A stretch of DNA of 64,000 nucleotides, taken from Variovorax sp. PAMC28562. Lineage in GTDB: Bacteria > Pseudomonadota > Gammaproteobacteria > Burkholderiales > Burkholderiaceae_C. This document shows positions 50,210 to 60,721 of the stretch, in pieces. The stretch spans positions 2,801,501-2,865,500 of the forward strand of contig NZ_CP060296.1 in NCBI RefSeq assembly GCF_014303735.1. The letters are read 5' to 3'. Under the pieces are notes generated by a model. It saw only the letters and a program-made list of their open reading frames with translations. It was not told the DNA's origin and made no database searches. Numbering within the stretch: position 1 is the first letter of the stretch; each line of letters begins with the position of its first letter. A program made the translations under genes and the position numbers.

Positions 50210-52885
50210 TCATGCGGCCCCGCGTTCGCGCGTGTTCAATTTTTGAAGTGTGTAGAGCGCATCGAGCGCCTCGCGTGGGCTCATCGCGTCGGGGTCGAGC
50301 GCCGCCAGCGCGGATTCTACGGCGCTCACCTCGGGCGCAGCGGTGGCTGGCGGCGCCGCGAACAGGTCGACTTGTGCCCGGCTTTGCGTCTGTTGCGCCT
50401 CCAGCGCATCGAGCGCCTGACGGGCATGGTTGACGACGGCGGCCGGCATGCCCGCCAGCCGTGCGACCTGGATGCCGTAGCTCTTGCTGGCCGGGCCGGG
50501 TTGCATCTCGTGCAAAAAGACGATGTCGCGGCCCCCGTTCTTCGTGCTCTCGGTGGCGCTCACATGCATGTTGACCGCGGCATGGTGCGTCGCCGGAAAC
50601 TCGGTGAGCTCGAAGTAATGCGTGGCGAAGAGCGTGAAGGCCCGCGTGCGGTCGTGCAATTGCGCTGCGATACCGGCAGCCAGCGCGAGGCCGTCGAAGG
50701 TGCTCGTGCCACGGCCGATTTCGTCCATCAGCACCAGCGATTGCGCGCTGGCGCTGTGCAGGATTTGCGCGGCTTCCGTCATCTCCAGCATGAAAGTCGA
50801 CTGCGCGTTGGCCAGGTCGTCGGCGGCGCCGATGCGCGTGTGGATCGCATCGACCGGCCCGACCCGACAAGCCGCGGCCGGGACGTGCGAGCCGATCGAA
50901 GCGAGCAACACGATGATCGCGACCTGCCGCATGTAGGTCGACTTGCCGCCCATGTTCGGCCCCGTGATGACCTGCATGCGCTGCTGCGGCCCGAGCTGCG
51001 TATCGTTGGCGATGAAGGCACCCGACGACTTCTCGGCCAGCCGAGCCTCCACCACAGGATGCCGGCCCTTTTCGATCTCGATGCACGGATGCGATACGAA
51101 ACTCGGTGCGCGCCAGTGCAGGCTGTACGAGCGCTCGGCCAGCGCGCACAGTGCGTCTAGCGTCGCGATGGCAGTGGCGAGACGTGTCAAAGGTGCGATC
51201 GATGGCTGCAGCGCATCGAGCAGCTGTTCGTACAGGTGCTTCTCGCGCGCCAGGGAACGATCTTGTGCCGACAGCGCCTTGTCTTCGAAGGCCTTGAGTT
51301 CGGGCGTAATGAATCGCTCGGCGTTCTTCAGCGTCTGGCGGCGACGGTAGTCGTCGGGCACCTTGCCGAGCGCGCTTTGCGTCACCTCGATGTAGAAGCC
51401 GTGCACACGGTTGAATTGCACGCGCAAGTTGGTGATACCGGTGCGCTCTCGTTCGCGCACTTCGAGTTGCAGCAAAAAATCGTCGCAGTTCTCGCTGATG
51501 GCACGCAGCTCGTCGAGCTCGGCATCGTGGCCGGTGGCGATGATGCCGCCATCGCGCACCAGCGCCGACGGGTCGGGCTTGATGGCTTGCACCAGCAGAT
51601 CGACGCAGCCTTCGGGAGGCTTGCAATGCTCCGAGATCTGATTGAGCAGAACTGCAACGCCCGGCAACGATGGCGCCAGTTGCTCCGTCTTCGACAGCGC
51701 AAGACGCAGCGCGACCAACTCGCGAGGGCGCACCTGGCGCAGCGCGATGCGGGCAGCGATGCGCTCGATATCGCTGATGTTCTTCAGTTGCTCCCGCAAC
51801 GTGCGCCATGGTGCAGCAGTGCTGCCGGGTGCATTCGTCTGCAGCGCGGCGATGGCTTCGAGGCGCGACTGCGCCTCATCGCGGTCGCGGCGCGGCGACA
51901 GCAGCCATCGCTTCAGCAGGCGGCTTCCCATGCCGGTCATGCAGGTGTCGAGCAACGAGAACAGCGTCGGCGAGTCTTCCCCGCGCAAGGTCTGCACGAG
52001 TTCGAGATTGCGGCGCGTCGTGGGCGGCAGCTCGATCAATTCGCCATCGCGCTCGACCGAGAGGCGCTGCACATGCGGCAGCGCGCGGCCTTGCGTATGT
52101 TCCGCATAACCGAGCAGCGCGGCCGCGGCAGCATGCGCGTTGGGGAGACCTTCGGCGTTCCACGCAGCGAGGCTGTTGCTGCCCATCTGCTGGCTGAGCT
52201 TGCGCTCGCCGAGTCCGCCATCGAACTGCCAGGCAGGCCGGATGGAGAGCGTGAATGGCGTGGCCGTGCGAGCGGCTTTGAGGCGCTGCTCAAAGGTCGT
52301 CGTCACTTCGGCGCTGTAGATCAACTCGCTCGGTGCGATGCGCGCGATCCAGCTTTCGAGCGCGTCGGCCGCGCACTCCGCAAGACGCAACTCCGCGCCC
52401 GTCACGCTGAGCCAGGCCAGCCCGCACACATTGCGCGTGCCGGCGTGCACCGCGAGCAGCATCGACTCGCTCTTGTCGTTTAGCAATTCGGCATCGGTCA
52501 ACGTGCCGGGGGTGACCACCCGCATCACCTTGCGCTCGACCGGCCCCTTGGTCGCACCGACCTCGCCGATCTGCTCGCAGATCGCTACCGATTCGCCCAG
52601 CCTAATGAGCCGCGCCAGGTAGGTATCGACCGCGTGGAACGGCACACCCGCCATGACCACCGGCGCACCGGCCGAGTTGCCGCGCTGCGTCAGCGTGATG
52701 TCGAGCAGGCGCACGGCCTTCTCTGCGTCTGCGTAGAAAAGCTCGTAAAAATCGCCCATCCGGTAAAAGAGAAGCGTCTCCGGGAAGTCCGATTTGAGGC
52801 GCAGATATTGCGCCATCATGGGTGTGTGAGCTGAGTAGTCTGCAGGGGTCGCGGCAGGGGTCGGGGCAGGGGATGAAGCGGGCAT
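50210..52885 (-). CDS. mutS: DNA mismatch repair protein MutS
   Basis: Mismatch-recognition ATPase. 891 residues. The N-terminal mismatch-binding domain holds the Phe-x-Glu motif in [14 protein letters not shown]; connector, lever and clamp domains follow. The ATPase core has Walker [10 protein letters not shown], then [18 protein letters not shown] (Walker B and signature), [13 protein letters not shown], and the C-terminal helix-turn-helix. A Pro/Ala-rich N-terminal tail of about 20 residues precedes [16 protein letters not shown]; a start at MMAQ is too late, so 52885 is used. Head of a leftward operon with Anbu and hydrolase. Confidence 0.97.
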   Translation of the reverse strand: MPASSPAPTPAATPADYSAHTPMMAQYLRLKSDFPETLLFYRMGDFYELFYADAEKAVRLLDITLTQRGNSAGAPVVMAGVPFHAVDTYLARLIRLGESVAICEQIGEVGATKGPVERKVMRVVTPGTLTDAELLNDKSESMLLAVHAGTRNVCGLAWLSVTGAELRLAECAADALESWIARIAPSELIYSAEVTTTFEQRLKAARTATPFTLSIRPAWQFDGGLGERKLSQQMGSNSLAAWNAEGLPNAHAAAAALLGYAEHTQGRALPHVQRLSVERDGELIELPPTTRRNLELVQTLRGEDSPTLFSLLDTCMTGMGSRLLKRWLLSPRRDRDEAQSRLEAIAALQTNAPGSTAAPWRTLREQLKNISDIERIAARIALRQVRPRELVALRLALSKTEQLAPSLPGVAVLLNQISEHCKPPEGCVDLLVQAIKPDPSALVRDGGIIATGHDAELDELRAISENCDDFLLQLEVRERERTGITNLRVQFNRVHGFYIEVTQSALGKVPDDYRRRQTLKNAERFITPELKAFEDKALSAQDRSLAREKHLYEQLLDALQPSIAPLTRLATAIATLDALCALAERSYSLHWRAPSFVSHPCIEIEKGRHPVVEARLAEKSSGAFIANDTQLGPQQRMQVITGPNMGGKSTYMRQVAIIVLLASIGSHVPAAACRVGPVDAIHTRIGAADDLANAQSTFMLEMTEAAQILHSASAQSLVLMDEIGRGTSTFDGLALAAGIAAQLHDRTRAFTLFATHYFELTEFPATHHAAVNMHVSATESTKNGGRDIVFLHEMQPGPASKSYGIQVARLAGMPAAVVNHARQALDALEAQQTQSRAQVDLFAAPPATAAPEVSAVESALAALDPDAMSPREALDALYTLQKLNTRERGAA

Positions 52886-53027
52886 GGAGCGAGGATTGGA
52901 TCATGTCTTTAGCCCAATTTTTTGCCTCCCGACGCTGGATGCGGTACTCACCATCGGCGATGCACTCAATGCACCTGGCGAACGTCGAAGAGATCGGGGT
53001 GTGAGCAGCGTCGCCGTTGTCGTCGGC

Positions 53028-53555
53028 TCAGCCCTGTCCGCGGCGACGCCGTGCGACGCGCACCGCGTCGACCCACGTGTCGACATCGAAGCGCTGGCCG
53101 GTTTCGGCGATGCGCGCACCGACGATATTGCGCAGGGGAATGCGCCGCGTGTCGCCGGGATGGTCGCAATAGCCGACGACGAGACGCTTATGAATATCCA
53201 GATGCTCGACCTGCAGCTCGGCACTGACCTTCCTGGACAGCGCGTCTAGATAACGGATGCGGATGAGCGGCTGCTCATCGACCATTTCTTCGAATTCGCC
53301 TTCGTTGGCTGCCAGCGGCTGTGGCGCACTCGCGGGGCCGAGTTCTCCCATGCCGGTGGAGCCTGTAGGCCCGCCTCGCACGGTCGGCAAGCCACCTGGA
53401 ACATAGCCGGAGCGCACCCGCGCTGCGGCGATAAGGTATTGAGAACGGCGACGGGCCGCGACGCGATTCCAGACGAAGCCGACCAACCCGAGAACCACCA
53501 GACCGCCCACGATCACCGCCGCAACGAATTGCCATTTTTCGAGATCGGATCCCAT
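53028..53555 (-). CDS. Membrane-anchored protein with WYL-like domain
   Basis: 175 residues from ATG 53555 (AAAGGGA upstream). One N-terminal membrane helix (WQFVAAVIVGGLVVLGLVGF), a Gly/Pro-rich linker, then a beta-rich domain PLIRIRYLDALSRKVSAELQ, LVVGYCDHPGDTRRIPLRNI that matches the WYL-domain layout (Tyr in the first strand, gYC, R-x-x-x-L). WYL domains normally act as ligand sensors on DNA-binding proteins; here there is no DNA-binding part, but a membrane anchor. Function unknown. It stands alone between the yqjH-like gene and mutS. Confidence 0.65.
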   Translation of the reverse strand: MGSDLEKWQFVAAVIVGGLVVLGLVGFVWNRVAARRRSQYLIAAARVRSGYVPGGLPTVRGGPTGSTGMGELGPASAPQPLAANEGEFEEMVDEQPLIRIRYLDALSRKVSAELQVEHLDIHKRLVVGYCDHPGDTRRIPLRNIVGARIAETGQRFDVDTWVDAVRVARRRRGQG

Positions 53556-53729
53556 GCGGTTCCCTTTCTGCAATTGCGAAAGGCGCGACGGCGCCGATTC
53601 GCTGTTGTTCCTCTTCTGTTGCCCGCTCCCACGGGTTTTATCCTAGTTCTTTGGTATTCAATTGCCAATCGCCGAACGGCCTATTGCAGACGGTTTGCGA
53701 ACTTGTTTTAGTAGCGATCCGCTGGACTT

Positions 53730-54584
53730 TTACTCTTCGTGGGTGTCGTGCGTTGCCGCGGCGCCCTTGCGCCAATAGCCTGACGCACGCGTCCATTTCG
53801 GATTGGCGCCACGCTCGCCGACAAGGAGCGCACGCAAGGCTTTGGCTGCAGAAGATTCGCATGCCACCCACGCATGAAAGTCGCCTGCCGGAAACGTAAG
53901 GCCGCGCAGCGTGTCGAGCAGCAAAGTCGACGTGCCCGGCGCGGCGCCGTTGCGATGCACCCATTGGACCGTCAGCTCGGCATGCGTCTCGAAAGCGATC
54001 TGATCGTCCGGCCCGTCGACTTCCGCCAGCACGATCGCGCGGGCGTTGCGTGGCAACTCGGCAAGGCGCCGTGCGATCGCCGGCAATGCGGTGTCGTCGC
54101 CGATCAGCAAATGCCAGTCGAAATCGGTCGGAACGATGAAAGAGCCACGTGGTCCACCGACGCCGAGCACATCGCCCGGCTTGGCGCGCTCGGCCCACTG
54201 CGTCGCGGGGCCGGCGTCGTGCAGTGCGAAGTCGAATTCAAGCGTGCCGGCGACGGCGTCGAAGCGCCCCGGCGTGTAGTCGCGCATCGTCGGCTTGCGG
54301 CCTTCGGGCCAGATCGGACCGTCGGGGCCAGCGGTCGGCAAAGTCAACTCGCCGGTCGCCGCATCGGGAAAGAAGAGCTTCGCGTGGTCATCGAAGCCTG
54401 GACTGGTGAAGCCCGCGAGCGACTCGCCGTCGACGGTGATGCGTATCAGGTGCGGGGTGACGCGCTGCAAGCTGCGCACTTCGACCTTTCGGAATCGAAG
54501 CGCGTGGCGCACGCGGCGCGGCAGTCGATCAGGCGCGCTTTTCGGCAAGGCGTCTGCGATCGAAGCGGTTGTCGTGTCGCTCAT
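53730..54584 (-). CDS. yqjH: YqjH-like siderophore-interacting ferric-chelate reductase
   Basis: Flavin reductase of the ViuB/SIP family that reduces ferric chelates with NADPH in the cytoplasm. 284 residues from ATG 54584. FAD-binding motif RDYTPGRFD with [11 protein letters not shown] before it, phosphate-binding GPRGSF, then the NAD(P)H subdomain ending in SGYWRKGA. Strong resemblance to E. coli YqjH (GFTSxGFDDHxKLFFP; WPEGxxPxxRDYTP). It overlaps the PadR-type regulator gene by 1 base, an operon form of the divergent yqjH-yqjI pair of E. coli. Likely controlled by that regulator in response to nickel/iron. Confidence 0.9.
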   Translation of the reverse strand: MSDTTTASIADALPKSAPDRLPRRVRHALRFRKVEVRSLQRVTPHLIRITVDGESLAGFTSPGFDDHAKLFFPDAATGELTLPTAGPDGPIWPEGRKPTMRDYTPGRFDAVAGTLEFDFALHDAGPATQWAERAKPGDVLGVGGPRGSFIVPTDFDWHLLIGDDTALPAIARRLAELPRNARAIVLAEVDGPDDQIAFETHAELTVQWVHRNGAAPGTSTLLLDTLRGLTFPAGDFHAWVACESSAAKALRALLVGERGANPKWTRASGYWRKGAAATHDTHEE

Positions 54585-55201
54585 CAAATGCGCTCCAGTT
54601 GTTGCGCTGCGCTGTCGAGCACGGCAGCGAAGGCATGGGCCTGCGCGTCGGTCATCGGTTCGCGCGACGACAGGCGCATGCGCATCGCCAGCTTCAGGTT
54701 CTCGAGGGCGCGAACGACTTGCGGCGGACGGCCGCCGCGTGGCCCCGCACCGTCGACTCCGCCGTTCATGCGCGCCATCATCGCGTCGGCTGTATCGCGA
54801 TTGGCGGCCAGGAACTCGGTGCCTGCTGCAGTAATGCTGTAGCGCTTGCGGCCGCCTTCATCGGCAGCATTGACGCTGACGTAGCCCAGCTCTTCGAGCA
54901 GCGTCAGGGTCGGGTAGACGATGCCGGGGCTCGGGCTGTAACTGCCGCCCAGGCGTTCTTCGATCTCCTTGATCAGCTCGTAGCCGTGGCTCGGCTTGTC
55001 GGCGATGAGTTGCAGCAGCACGAAGCGCAGGCCGCCATGGCCGAAGACTCGGCCACTACCGCCTCGGCCACCACCACCGCCCATGCCTCGCGGGCCGTCG
55101 CCATGGTCGTGTCGATGGCCGGGGCCGCCGCGTCCGCCGTCGGAACCGTCACCGTGTTCGGCGCGGCGTGTGCATTGCTCGAATGATCTGAAATGTCGCA
55201 T
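54584..55201 (-). CDS. yqjI: YqjI-like PadR-family metal-responsive repressor
   Basis: 205 residues. The first about 50 residues are Gly/His/Asp/Arg-rich (GPGHRHDHGDGPRG), as in E. coli YqjI, where the extension binds nickel and iron. FGHGGLRFVLLQLIADKPSHGYELIKEIE and YSPSPGIVYPTLTLLEEL form the PadR winged helix, and the C-terminal helix dimerises. In E. coli this protein represses yqjH and itself; here it is the first gene of a leftward two-gene operon with yqjH, and a candidate operator lies directly upstream. Confidence 0.88.
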   Translation of the reverse strand: MRHFRSFEQCTRRAEHGDGSDGGRGGPGHRHDHGDGPRGMGGGGGRGGSGRVFGHGGLRFVLLQLIADKPSHGYELIKEIEERLGGSYSPSPGIVYPTLTLLEELGYVSVNAADEGGRKRYSITAAGTEFLAANRDTADAMMARMNGGVDGAGPRGGRPPQVVRALENLKLAMRMRLSSREPMTDAQAHAFAAVLDSAAQQLERI

Positions 55202-55217
55202 GTCGATCTCTCTTGTA

Positions 55218-55247
55218 TGTATCTAAAACATAAAAGATATATCTAAA
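55218..55247. promoter_or_regulatory. Candidate YqjI/PadR operator
   Basis: AT-rich element 17 bases upstream of the yqjI start. TATCTAAA occurs at 55220-55227 and again at 55240-55247, exactly 20 bases apart, and the symmetric AGATATATCT spans 55235-55244, so TATCT at 55220 and AGATA at 55235 also form an inverted pair. Its position and symmetry suit autoregulation by the PadR protein; the assignment is inference. Confidence 0.55.
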
Positions 55248-55360
55248 TGGAGAACGAGTCAAGTCAGGCGGGAGTTTGCGCATCGAAGAATTGCCCCCGT
55301 GCTGGAGGTTGTGAGGGCGCCGGGCGCCGGGTGCCGGGCGCTGACGCGCAAGCGTGCCGC

Positions 55361-56512
55361 TCAGCGGTGCGGCAGCGGCTGCATGAGGTTGGCTGGATTG
55401 GCCGTGCCCATCGCTGCCACGGTCGGCGCGGGTGCCGCCGGGCCTTGTGCGCCCGCTGAAGCGGACGGCCCACCCATGTCCTGCATGCGCAGCTTGGGAA
55501 GAGATTCCGGATACTCGCGCTGCACGAAGTCGATGAGCCCTTCGCGGATGCGGCAGCGCAGGTCGAACGCCAGCGGCGCGGTGGCCGCAGTGGCAAGGAT
55601 GCGCAACTGCATCGTGCGCTCGGTGGCGTCGGTCACCTGCAGCACGAACACGCGACCATCCCACTCCGGCGCCGCTCGCACGATGCGCTCCATCTCCGCG
55701 CGCAGCGGCGCCAGCGGCATCGTGTAGTCGACGTAGATGAAGGTCGAACCCAGCAACTGCGCGCTCTGTCGCGTCCAGTTCTGGAACGGCTTTTCGATGA
55801 AGTAGCTGAGCGGCAGGATCAAACGGCGTTCGTCCCACAGCTTCATCACGACGAAGGTTCCCGTGATCTCCTCGACCTTGCCCCATTCACCCTCGGCAAT
55901 GAGCACATCGTCGATGCGTATCGGCTGCGCCAAGGCGATCTGCAGGCCGGCGATCAGGTTGCTCAGCACCGGTTTGGCAGCAAGACCGGCCACGATGCCG
56001 ATGACGCCGGCAGAGGCGAGCAGGCTGGCACCGACCTGCCGCGCGCCCGGAAACGTCATGAGGATGAGCGCCGCCCCGGCCACCAGAACCATCGTGCTGG
56101 CGGTGCGCGCCAGCACCCTGGCCTGCGTGTGGATGCGGCGTGCCTGCAGGTTGTCGTCGACGTCTTGCGGATGCTTGGCGAGCAGGCCTTCGGTGAAGCC
56201 GTTGATGCACCGCACCGCCAGCCAGGTGCATGACGCGATGAGCAGCAATCCGTTGAGGTGCCGCACGCTGTCGATGTAGCGAAGGTCGTCGGCCGCGGCC
56301 TGCCACACCATCTGTAGCGCCACGAGCGGCAGAACCCACCGCGCCGCCGTGCGCGCCTTCGAGATCATCGAATGCAGAACGACTGCATGACGCGTCAGGC
56401 GCAGCAACAGCATGCCGCCCACGCGGTAGACGAGCAGGCCCGACGCGCTGGCGATCAGCGCCGCGATCCACGTTCCGAACCACGGGTGGCCAAGCAATGC
56501 ATGCAACTCCAT
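55361..56512 (-). CDS. MscS-family mechanosensitive channel
   Basis: Inner-membrane osmotic safety channel, 383 residues from ATG 56512. Four to five membrane helices, the last pore-lining one being SLLASAGVIGIVAGLAAKPV with the Gly/Ala packing pattern of MscS TM3, then the beta domain LIAGLQIALAQPIRIDDVLI and EWGKVEEITGTFVVMKLWDERRLILP, typical of the MscS C-terminal vestibule. A Pro/Ala-rich tail ends the chain. It overlaps the upstream FUSC gene by 1 base (TGATG), so is translationally coupled to it. Confidence 0.92.
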   Translation of the reverse strand: MELHALLGHPWFGTWIAALIASASGLLVYRVGGMLLLRLTRHAVVLHSMISKARTAARWVLPLVALQMVWQAAADDLRYIDSVRHLNGLLLIASCTWLAVRCINGFTEGLLAKHPQDVDDNLQARRIHTQARVLARTASTMVLVAGAALILMTFPGARQVGASLLASAGVIGIVAGLAAKPVLSNLIAGLQIALAQPIRIDDVLIAEGEWGKVEEITGTFVVMKLWDERRLILPLSYFIEKPFQNWTRQSAQLLGSTFIYVDYTMPLAPLRAEMERIVRAAPEWDGRVFVLQVTDATERTMQLRILATAATAPLAFDLRCRIREGLIDFVQREYPESLPKLRMQDMGGPSASAGAQGPAAPAPTVAAMGTANPANLMQPLPHR

Positions 56513-58815
56513 CAAGCTTCCTTCGGCAACAGTCCAGCCATCGTTTCGGCCTCCGCTTCGGCCTGCAAGATGCGCGCCGCGTCATCGTGCAGCTGAAGTG
56601 CCAGGCCGCTCGCGAGGTCGAGTCGGCGCAGCAGCCAGGGACTGATGTCGTTGTCGAAAGGGTCGGGCAGCGGGACCGGGCCAACCACCCGTGTGCGCGG
56701 TGCAGATGTCGTCTCTGCGGGTGCCTCGCCAGCCTGTGCGGCCTCCACCGCCTTGGCAGCTTTGGCAGACGCGTCGGCCGGGTTGCCGATCGCCGACTGG
56801 ATCTGCTCGGCCGCACGCGCCAACGGCGCCTCGATTTCAGCGGGCGTCAGCCGGTCGCGCCGCAACACCAGCATCGACTTGACGGCGCTGAGCTGGGCCA
56901 GCAACTGGTAGCTGTGGGCCTGCAGGCGCTCTAGCGGCTCGATGGGCGGCCGCACGGCGCGTGGTTCGGACAGCGATCGCTGCGTGGCCTGCACCAGCGC
57001 GGAGAGGCTGTCGAAAGCCTCCTTGCGCGCCAGTCGCCATTCGAGCTCGGGGCTGGTGTCGACGGCCAGCAGTTGCCCGAGGCCGAGCGCGAGTCGGGCA
57101 TGGCGCGCTTGCGCCAGCAGCGTGCGCGCCACCAGAGCGGGGATTTGGCTGCGCTCCCACGACGGCAGGACGTAGCAGAAGCCCCACGCCACGGCCGCAC
57201 CGATCAAGGTGTCGGCAATGCGTTCGACGAGCGCGAAGGTCGGGGCGGCACCGGCGTACAGCTGGTGTGCCTGCACCAGACCGAGCACGGTGGCTGCGAC
57301 GGCCGTGATCAGGTATCGCCGTACCGCGAAGCCGTGCGCCACAGCCTGCGCGCAGGTCACCGAAAGCAGCAGCACCAACGCTGACGGATGGGTGGACAAC
57401 AAGCCGACAGCGAGCACGCATCCCAGCATCGTTCCGGCCACGCGCGCATTGCGCCGCTCCAGCGTTTGCGAGAGGCTGCCGCGCAGCACGACGACGATGG
57501 TCAGCAAGATCCAGTAGTCGTGCGAGCCCCACGGCAGCAACACCGCGATGCTGTATCCGGCGGCAATCGCCAGGGCCGCGCGGATGGCGTGGCGCAGCGG
57601 CGGTGCGTCCCAGTTGAAGAGCGTGAGGAAAGGGCGCCACGACCACGCCGTCGGGCTCACGAACATCTGCCAGTTGGCGCGCACCACGGCGAGGTCCGGC
57701 TCGCGCTCGCCGCGAGCCAGTGCGGTGAGTCGCACCACCTCGTCGTTGAGGTGGCCGATGCGGCTCGCCAGTCCGCGCGCCAACACGGCCGTGTTGGGTG
57801 CGGCCAGGCCGTCGGGCCGGCCCGTGTAGGTTGGAATGGCGATGGCCGAAAGGGTGGGCCGGCGGTCTTGTCCCGCTTGGGGTTTGCGGCCGAGCAGCAG
57901 TGAATCTGCCAAATGCGTGACGTCGTTCGCAATCAATTCGAGCACCGCGCGCATCTCGCCGAGCGAGCCTGCGTGGTCGGAGTGCGTGCGCAATACGTCG
58001 AGGTCGAGCTCGCTGGCCAAGAGGTGGTCGCGCATCTCCAGCACCATCACCAGCATGCCGGCGAGCCGTTGCCGGCGTGGCGTGCGCGGCGATTCGAGCA
58101 CGATGTCCCGCGCCGCCTGGATCTGATCGGCGAGTGCGGCCTGCTGCGTCAGTAACTGGCCGAGCATCGGCGCCGGCGAATCGCGCACGTCGTCGGTTTC
58201 GTCTTTGGCACTGAACTGGCGCGCCTCGGTGCGCATCAGGTTCGCCAGCGCCAACAGCACGTCGGCGATCAGTTGCACACGGTAGCGCGCGTTCAGCGCC
58301 AGGTTGACGAGGGTGGCGTAGACGACGTAGAGCCCCGCGCCCATGCCGAAATGCAGCGTGCGTTCGAGTGCCTCGTGCAGATCGGTCGGCGGCGGCGTGG
58401 CCATCGAAAAAATCATCGCCAGCATGATCGCGATGGCAATCGGAATGCCGCGCTTGCCCCATGCCATGAGCGTGAAAGACAGGAAAGTGGCGGGGACCAG
58501 CACCAGCCCGAGCTGCAGCGGCGCGGTGTGCAACCACTGGACCACGAAGAAAAGCGGCAAGCTGATCAGCGGCGCCGGCAGCATCTGGAAAAACTTGCCG
58601 CGGCGTGGCGCAGCGAGGTCGGGCGGCGAAGCGACGATGACACCCACCGACGCCGCAGCGCCGGCGACGGTGCCCAGCCAGAGATGCAGGCCGCCTGAAA
58701 TCAGCAGCAGCCCGAAGGCTACCGACAGCCCGTTGGCGACGTAATGGCTCAGGGCGATGCGCAACGCGGCGCGGGTTCGGCGCGCGGCGGCCCCGGCCGA
58801 GCTCAGCGTCTGCAT
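56512..58815 (-). CDS. FUSC-family (YccS/AaeB-like) membrane transporter
   Basis: 767 residues. Two blocks of about five to six membrane helices, one near residues 25-165 and one near 405-545, are each followed by a cytoplasmic helical region; this is the fusaric-acid-resistance (FUSC) layout. The second block includes PLRHAIRAALAIAAGYSIAV, WILLTIVVVLRGSLSQTLER and RVAGTMLGCVLAVGLL. Members export aromatic acids and similar compounds; the substrate here is unknown. ATG 58815 overlaps the suhB stop by 1 base, making suhB-FUSC-MscS a coupled operon. Confidence 0.9.
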   Translation of the reverse strand: MQTLSSAGAAARRTRAALRIALSHYVANGLSVAFGLLLISGGLHLWLGTVAGAAASVGVIVASPPDLAAPRRGKFFQMLPAPLISLPLFFVVQWLHTAPLQLGLVLVPATFLSFTLMAWGKRGIPIAIAIMLAMIFSMATPPPTDLHEALERTLHFGMGAGLYVVYATLVNLALNARYRVQLIADVLLALANLMRTEARQFSAKDETDDVRDSPAPMLGQLLTQQAALADQIQAARDIVLESPRTPRRQRLAGMLVMVLEMRDHLLASELDLDVLRTHSDHAGSLGEMRAVLELIANDVTHLADSLLLGRKPQAGQDRRPTLSAIAIPTYTGRPDGLAAPNTAVLARGLASRIGHLNDEVVRLTALARGEREPDLAVVRANWQMFVSPTAWSWRPFLTLFNWDAPPLRHAIRAALAIAAGYSIAVLLPWGSHDYWILLTIVVVLRGSLSQTLERRNARVAGTMLGCVLAVGLLSTHPSALVLLLSVTCAQAVAHGFAVRRYLITAVAATVLGLVQAHQLYAGAAPTFALVERIADTLIGAAVAWGFCYVLPSWERSQIPALVARTLLAQARHARLALGLGQLLAVDTSPELEWRLARKEAFDSLSALVQATQRSLSEPRAVRPPIEPLERLQAHSYQLLAQLSAVKSMLVLRRDRLTPAEIEAPLARAAEQIQSAIGNPADASAKAAKAVEAAQAGEAPAETTSAPRTRVVGPVPLPDPFDNDISPWLLRRLDLASGLALQLHDDAARILQAEAEAETMAGLLPKEA

Positions 58816-59870
58816 CACTTGCCCGTGGAATCGGCCGGGTCGTTAAAAGGCGCTGCTGCGACGTCGCGCTTGATGCGTGTGAGCTTGCGCGGAGCAGGCG
58901 CGACAACTGCGGGCTCGACCGAGACGCCATCGCTGCCGGAGCTTTCGAAATCAGCGACGGTAGAGCGTGCGTACAAGTCGACCGATTCGTCCACATCCGG
59001 GTTGGCTGCAGCCGACACCGCGCGCACGCGGTCGCTGGCGCGCATCTTGTCGTCCACGCCTGCGAACTTCGAATACTTGGAGAGCAACGGCACGAGTTGA
59101 CCGTAGATGCGGGGCGCAGCGGCCAGGCATTCGCGCTGATCGAGAAATTCAGGCTCGCCGGTGAGATTGCCGACCAGGCCGCCGGCCTCGGTGACCAGCA
59201 AAGAGCCGGCAGCGACATCCCAGGGGCTGAGGCCTGTTTCGAAGAACCCGTCGGTAAAGCCGGCGGCGACATAGGCGAGGTCGAGCGCTGCAGCGCCGGG
59301 GCGGCGCAAGCCGGCCGTGCGCGGCATCAGGTCAGCCATGATCGCGAGGTACTGCTTGAAGTTGTCTCCGGTGCGAAACGGAAAGCCGGTGGAAAGCAGG
59401 CATTCGTTGAGCCGCGTGCGCTTGGAAACGCGCAGGCGGCGGTCGTTCATGTAGGCGCCGCGACCCTTGGTGGCGGTAAACAGATCGTTTCGGCTCGGGT
59501 CATAGATGCAGGCCTGCTCGACCTTGCCGCGCACTGCCAGCGCGATCGACACGCAGTACACGGGGAAACCGTGGATGAAGTTGGTGGTGCCGTCCAGCGG
59601 GTCGATGATCCAGACGAATTCCGAGTCTTTGGCGCCGTATTCGGAGCCCGATTCTTCGGCCAGTATGCCGTGCCCCGGGTAGGCGGCGAGCAGTGTCTCG
59701 ATGATCACTTTTTCGCTTGCATGATCGACTTCGGTGACGAAGTCGTTGACCTGCTTTTGCGAAATGCGCACGGCCTCCACATCGAGCGCCGCGCGGTTGA
59801 TGATGGCGCCAGCGGCGCGTGCGGCCTTGACGGCCACGTTGAGCATGGGATGCAGGTTGGGGGACGACAT
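58815..59870 (-). CDS. suhB: Inositol-1-monophosphatase SuhB with C-terminal extension
   Basis: Mg-dependent inositol monophosphatase, also an RNA-polymerase/antitermination factor in E. coli. 351 residues from ATG 59870. Metal-site motifs: [27 protein letters not shown] and [19 protein letters not shown]. coli SuhB has 267 residues; here about 80 extra residues follow, acidic then Pro/Ala/Arg-rich, with no homology I recognise. First gene of the coupled operon with FUSC and MscS. Divergent from trmJ across 131 bases that must hold both promoters. Confidence 0.94.
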   Translation of the reverse strand: MSSPNLHPMLNVAVKAARAAGAIINRAALDVEAVRISQKQVNDFVTEVDHASEKVIIETLLAAYPGHGILAEESGSEYGAKDSEFVWIIDPLDGTTNFIHGFPVYCVSIALAVRGKVEQACIYDPSRNDLFTATKGRGAYMNDRRLRVSKRTRLNECLLSTGFPFRTGDNFKQYLAIMADLMPRTAGLRRPGAAALDLAYVAAGFTDGFFETGLSPWDVAAGSLLVTEAGGLVGNLTGEPEFLDQRECLAAAPRIYGQLVPLLSKYSKFAGVDDKMRASDRVRAVSAAANPDVDESVDLYARSTVADFESSGSDGVSVEPAVVAPAPRKLTRIKRDVAAAPFNDPADSTGK

Positions 59871-60001
59871 TGGATTGTGAGAAGAACGGCGACACCGCGC
59901 GATGCGGCTCCGCAGGATGCAGCCCGGCGATGCGGGCAGCGAGAATCGGAGCATTTTACCCGGCCGCGGTCGGCCCGTTACCCCTCGTTTTTCGTCCTCC
60001 C

Positions 60002-60721
60002 ATGCGCACCCGCTTCATCCTGATCCAGACCAGCCATGCCGGCAATGTGGGCGCTGCCGCTCGCGCCATGAAGACCATGGGCTTTACCGACCTCGTGCTT
60101 GTCGCTCCACGCTGGCCCAACGTGCTGCGGCGCGAAGAGACGATTCAACGCGCCAGCGGCGCGCTCGACGTGCTGGACAACGCGCGCATCGTGGAAACGC
60201 TCGACGAAGCGCTAGACGGCGTGACGCATTTGTGTGCGACTGCGATGGTGCCGCGTGATTTCGGACCGCCGACGCGCACGCCGCGCGAGCATCTCGGGGT
60301 GCTCGATACATCTGCAGTCGACGGTTGCGTGGCCTTCTTGTTCGGTTCCGAACGCTTCGGTATGCGCAACGAAGACGTGTATCGCTGCAACGTTGCGCTC
60401 AGCATTCCGACCGACCCGAACTTCGGCTCGCTCAACCTCGGCGCTGCGATCCAGGTGATTGCGTACGAGTGGCGATTGGCGCTGGGTGGCTACGAAGTGA
60501 AAGACGCCGTGGTGTCATCGCCGGCGGCAGATGCACAGGCCGTCGCCGGCATGCTGGACCACTGGGAACGTTCGCTGGTCGACATCGGATTTCTCGATCC
60601 TGCGGCGCCGAAGAAGCTGATGCCGCGGTTGCAGCAGCTTTTCAACCGGGCGCAGCCGACACCCGAAGAGATTCACATCCTGCGCGGTATCGCCAAGGCG
60701 ATGGTCGAGGGCAAGCGCTGA
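60002..60721 (+). CDS. trmJ: tRNA (Cm32/Um32) methyltransferase TrmJ
   Basis: SPOUT-class RNA methyltransferase that 2'-O-methylates position 32 of certain tRNAs. 239 residues from ATG 60002. Motifs of the TrmH/TrmJ fold: [50 protein letters not shown], and the knot region [23 protein letters not shown] longer upstream frame overlaps suhB and is not used. Its stop abuts that of mogA on the other strand. Confidence 0.94.
   Translation: MRTRFILIQTSHAGNVGAAARAMKTMGFTDLVLVAPRWPNVLRREETIQRASGALDVLDNARIVETLDEALDGVTHLCATAMVPRDFGPPTRTPREHLGVLDTSAVDGCVAFLFGSERFGMRNEDVYRCNVALSIPTDPNFGSLNLGAAIQVIAYEWRLALGGYEVKDAVVSSPAADAQAVAGMLDHWERSLVDIGFLDPAAPKKLMPRLQQLFNRAQPTPEEIHILRGIAKAMVEGKR

Noticed and set aside
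52822..53004. Small plus-strand frame upstream of mutS
   Set aside because: No ribosome site, no homology and overlap with the mutS start; the 52886-53027 gap holds nothing I can name.
59097..60023. Plus-strand frame of 308 residues opposite suhB
   Set aside because: Shadow of suhB with no recognisable domain.
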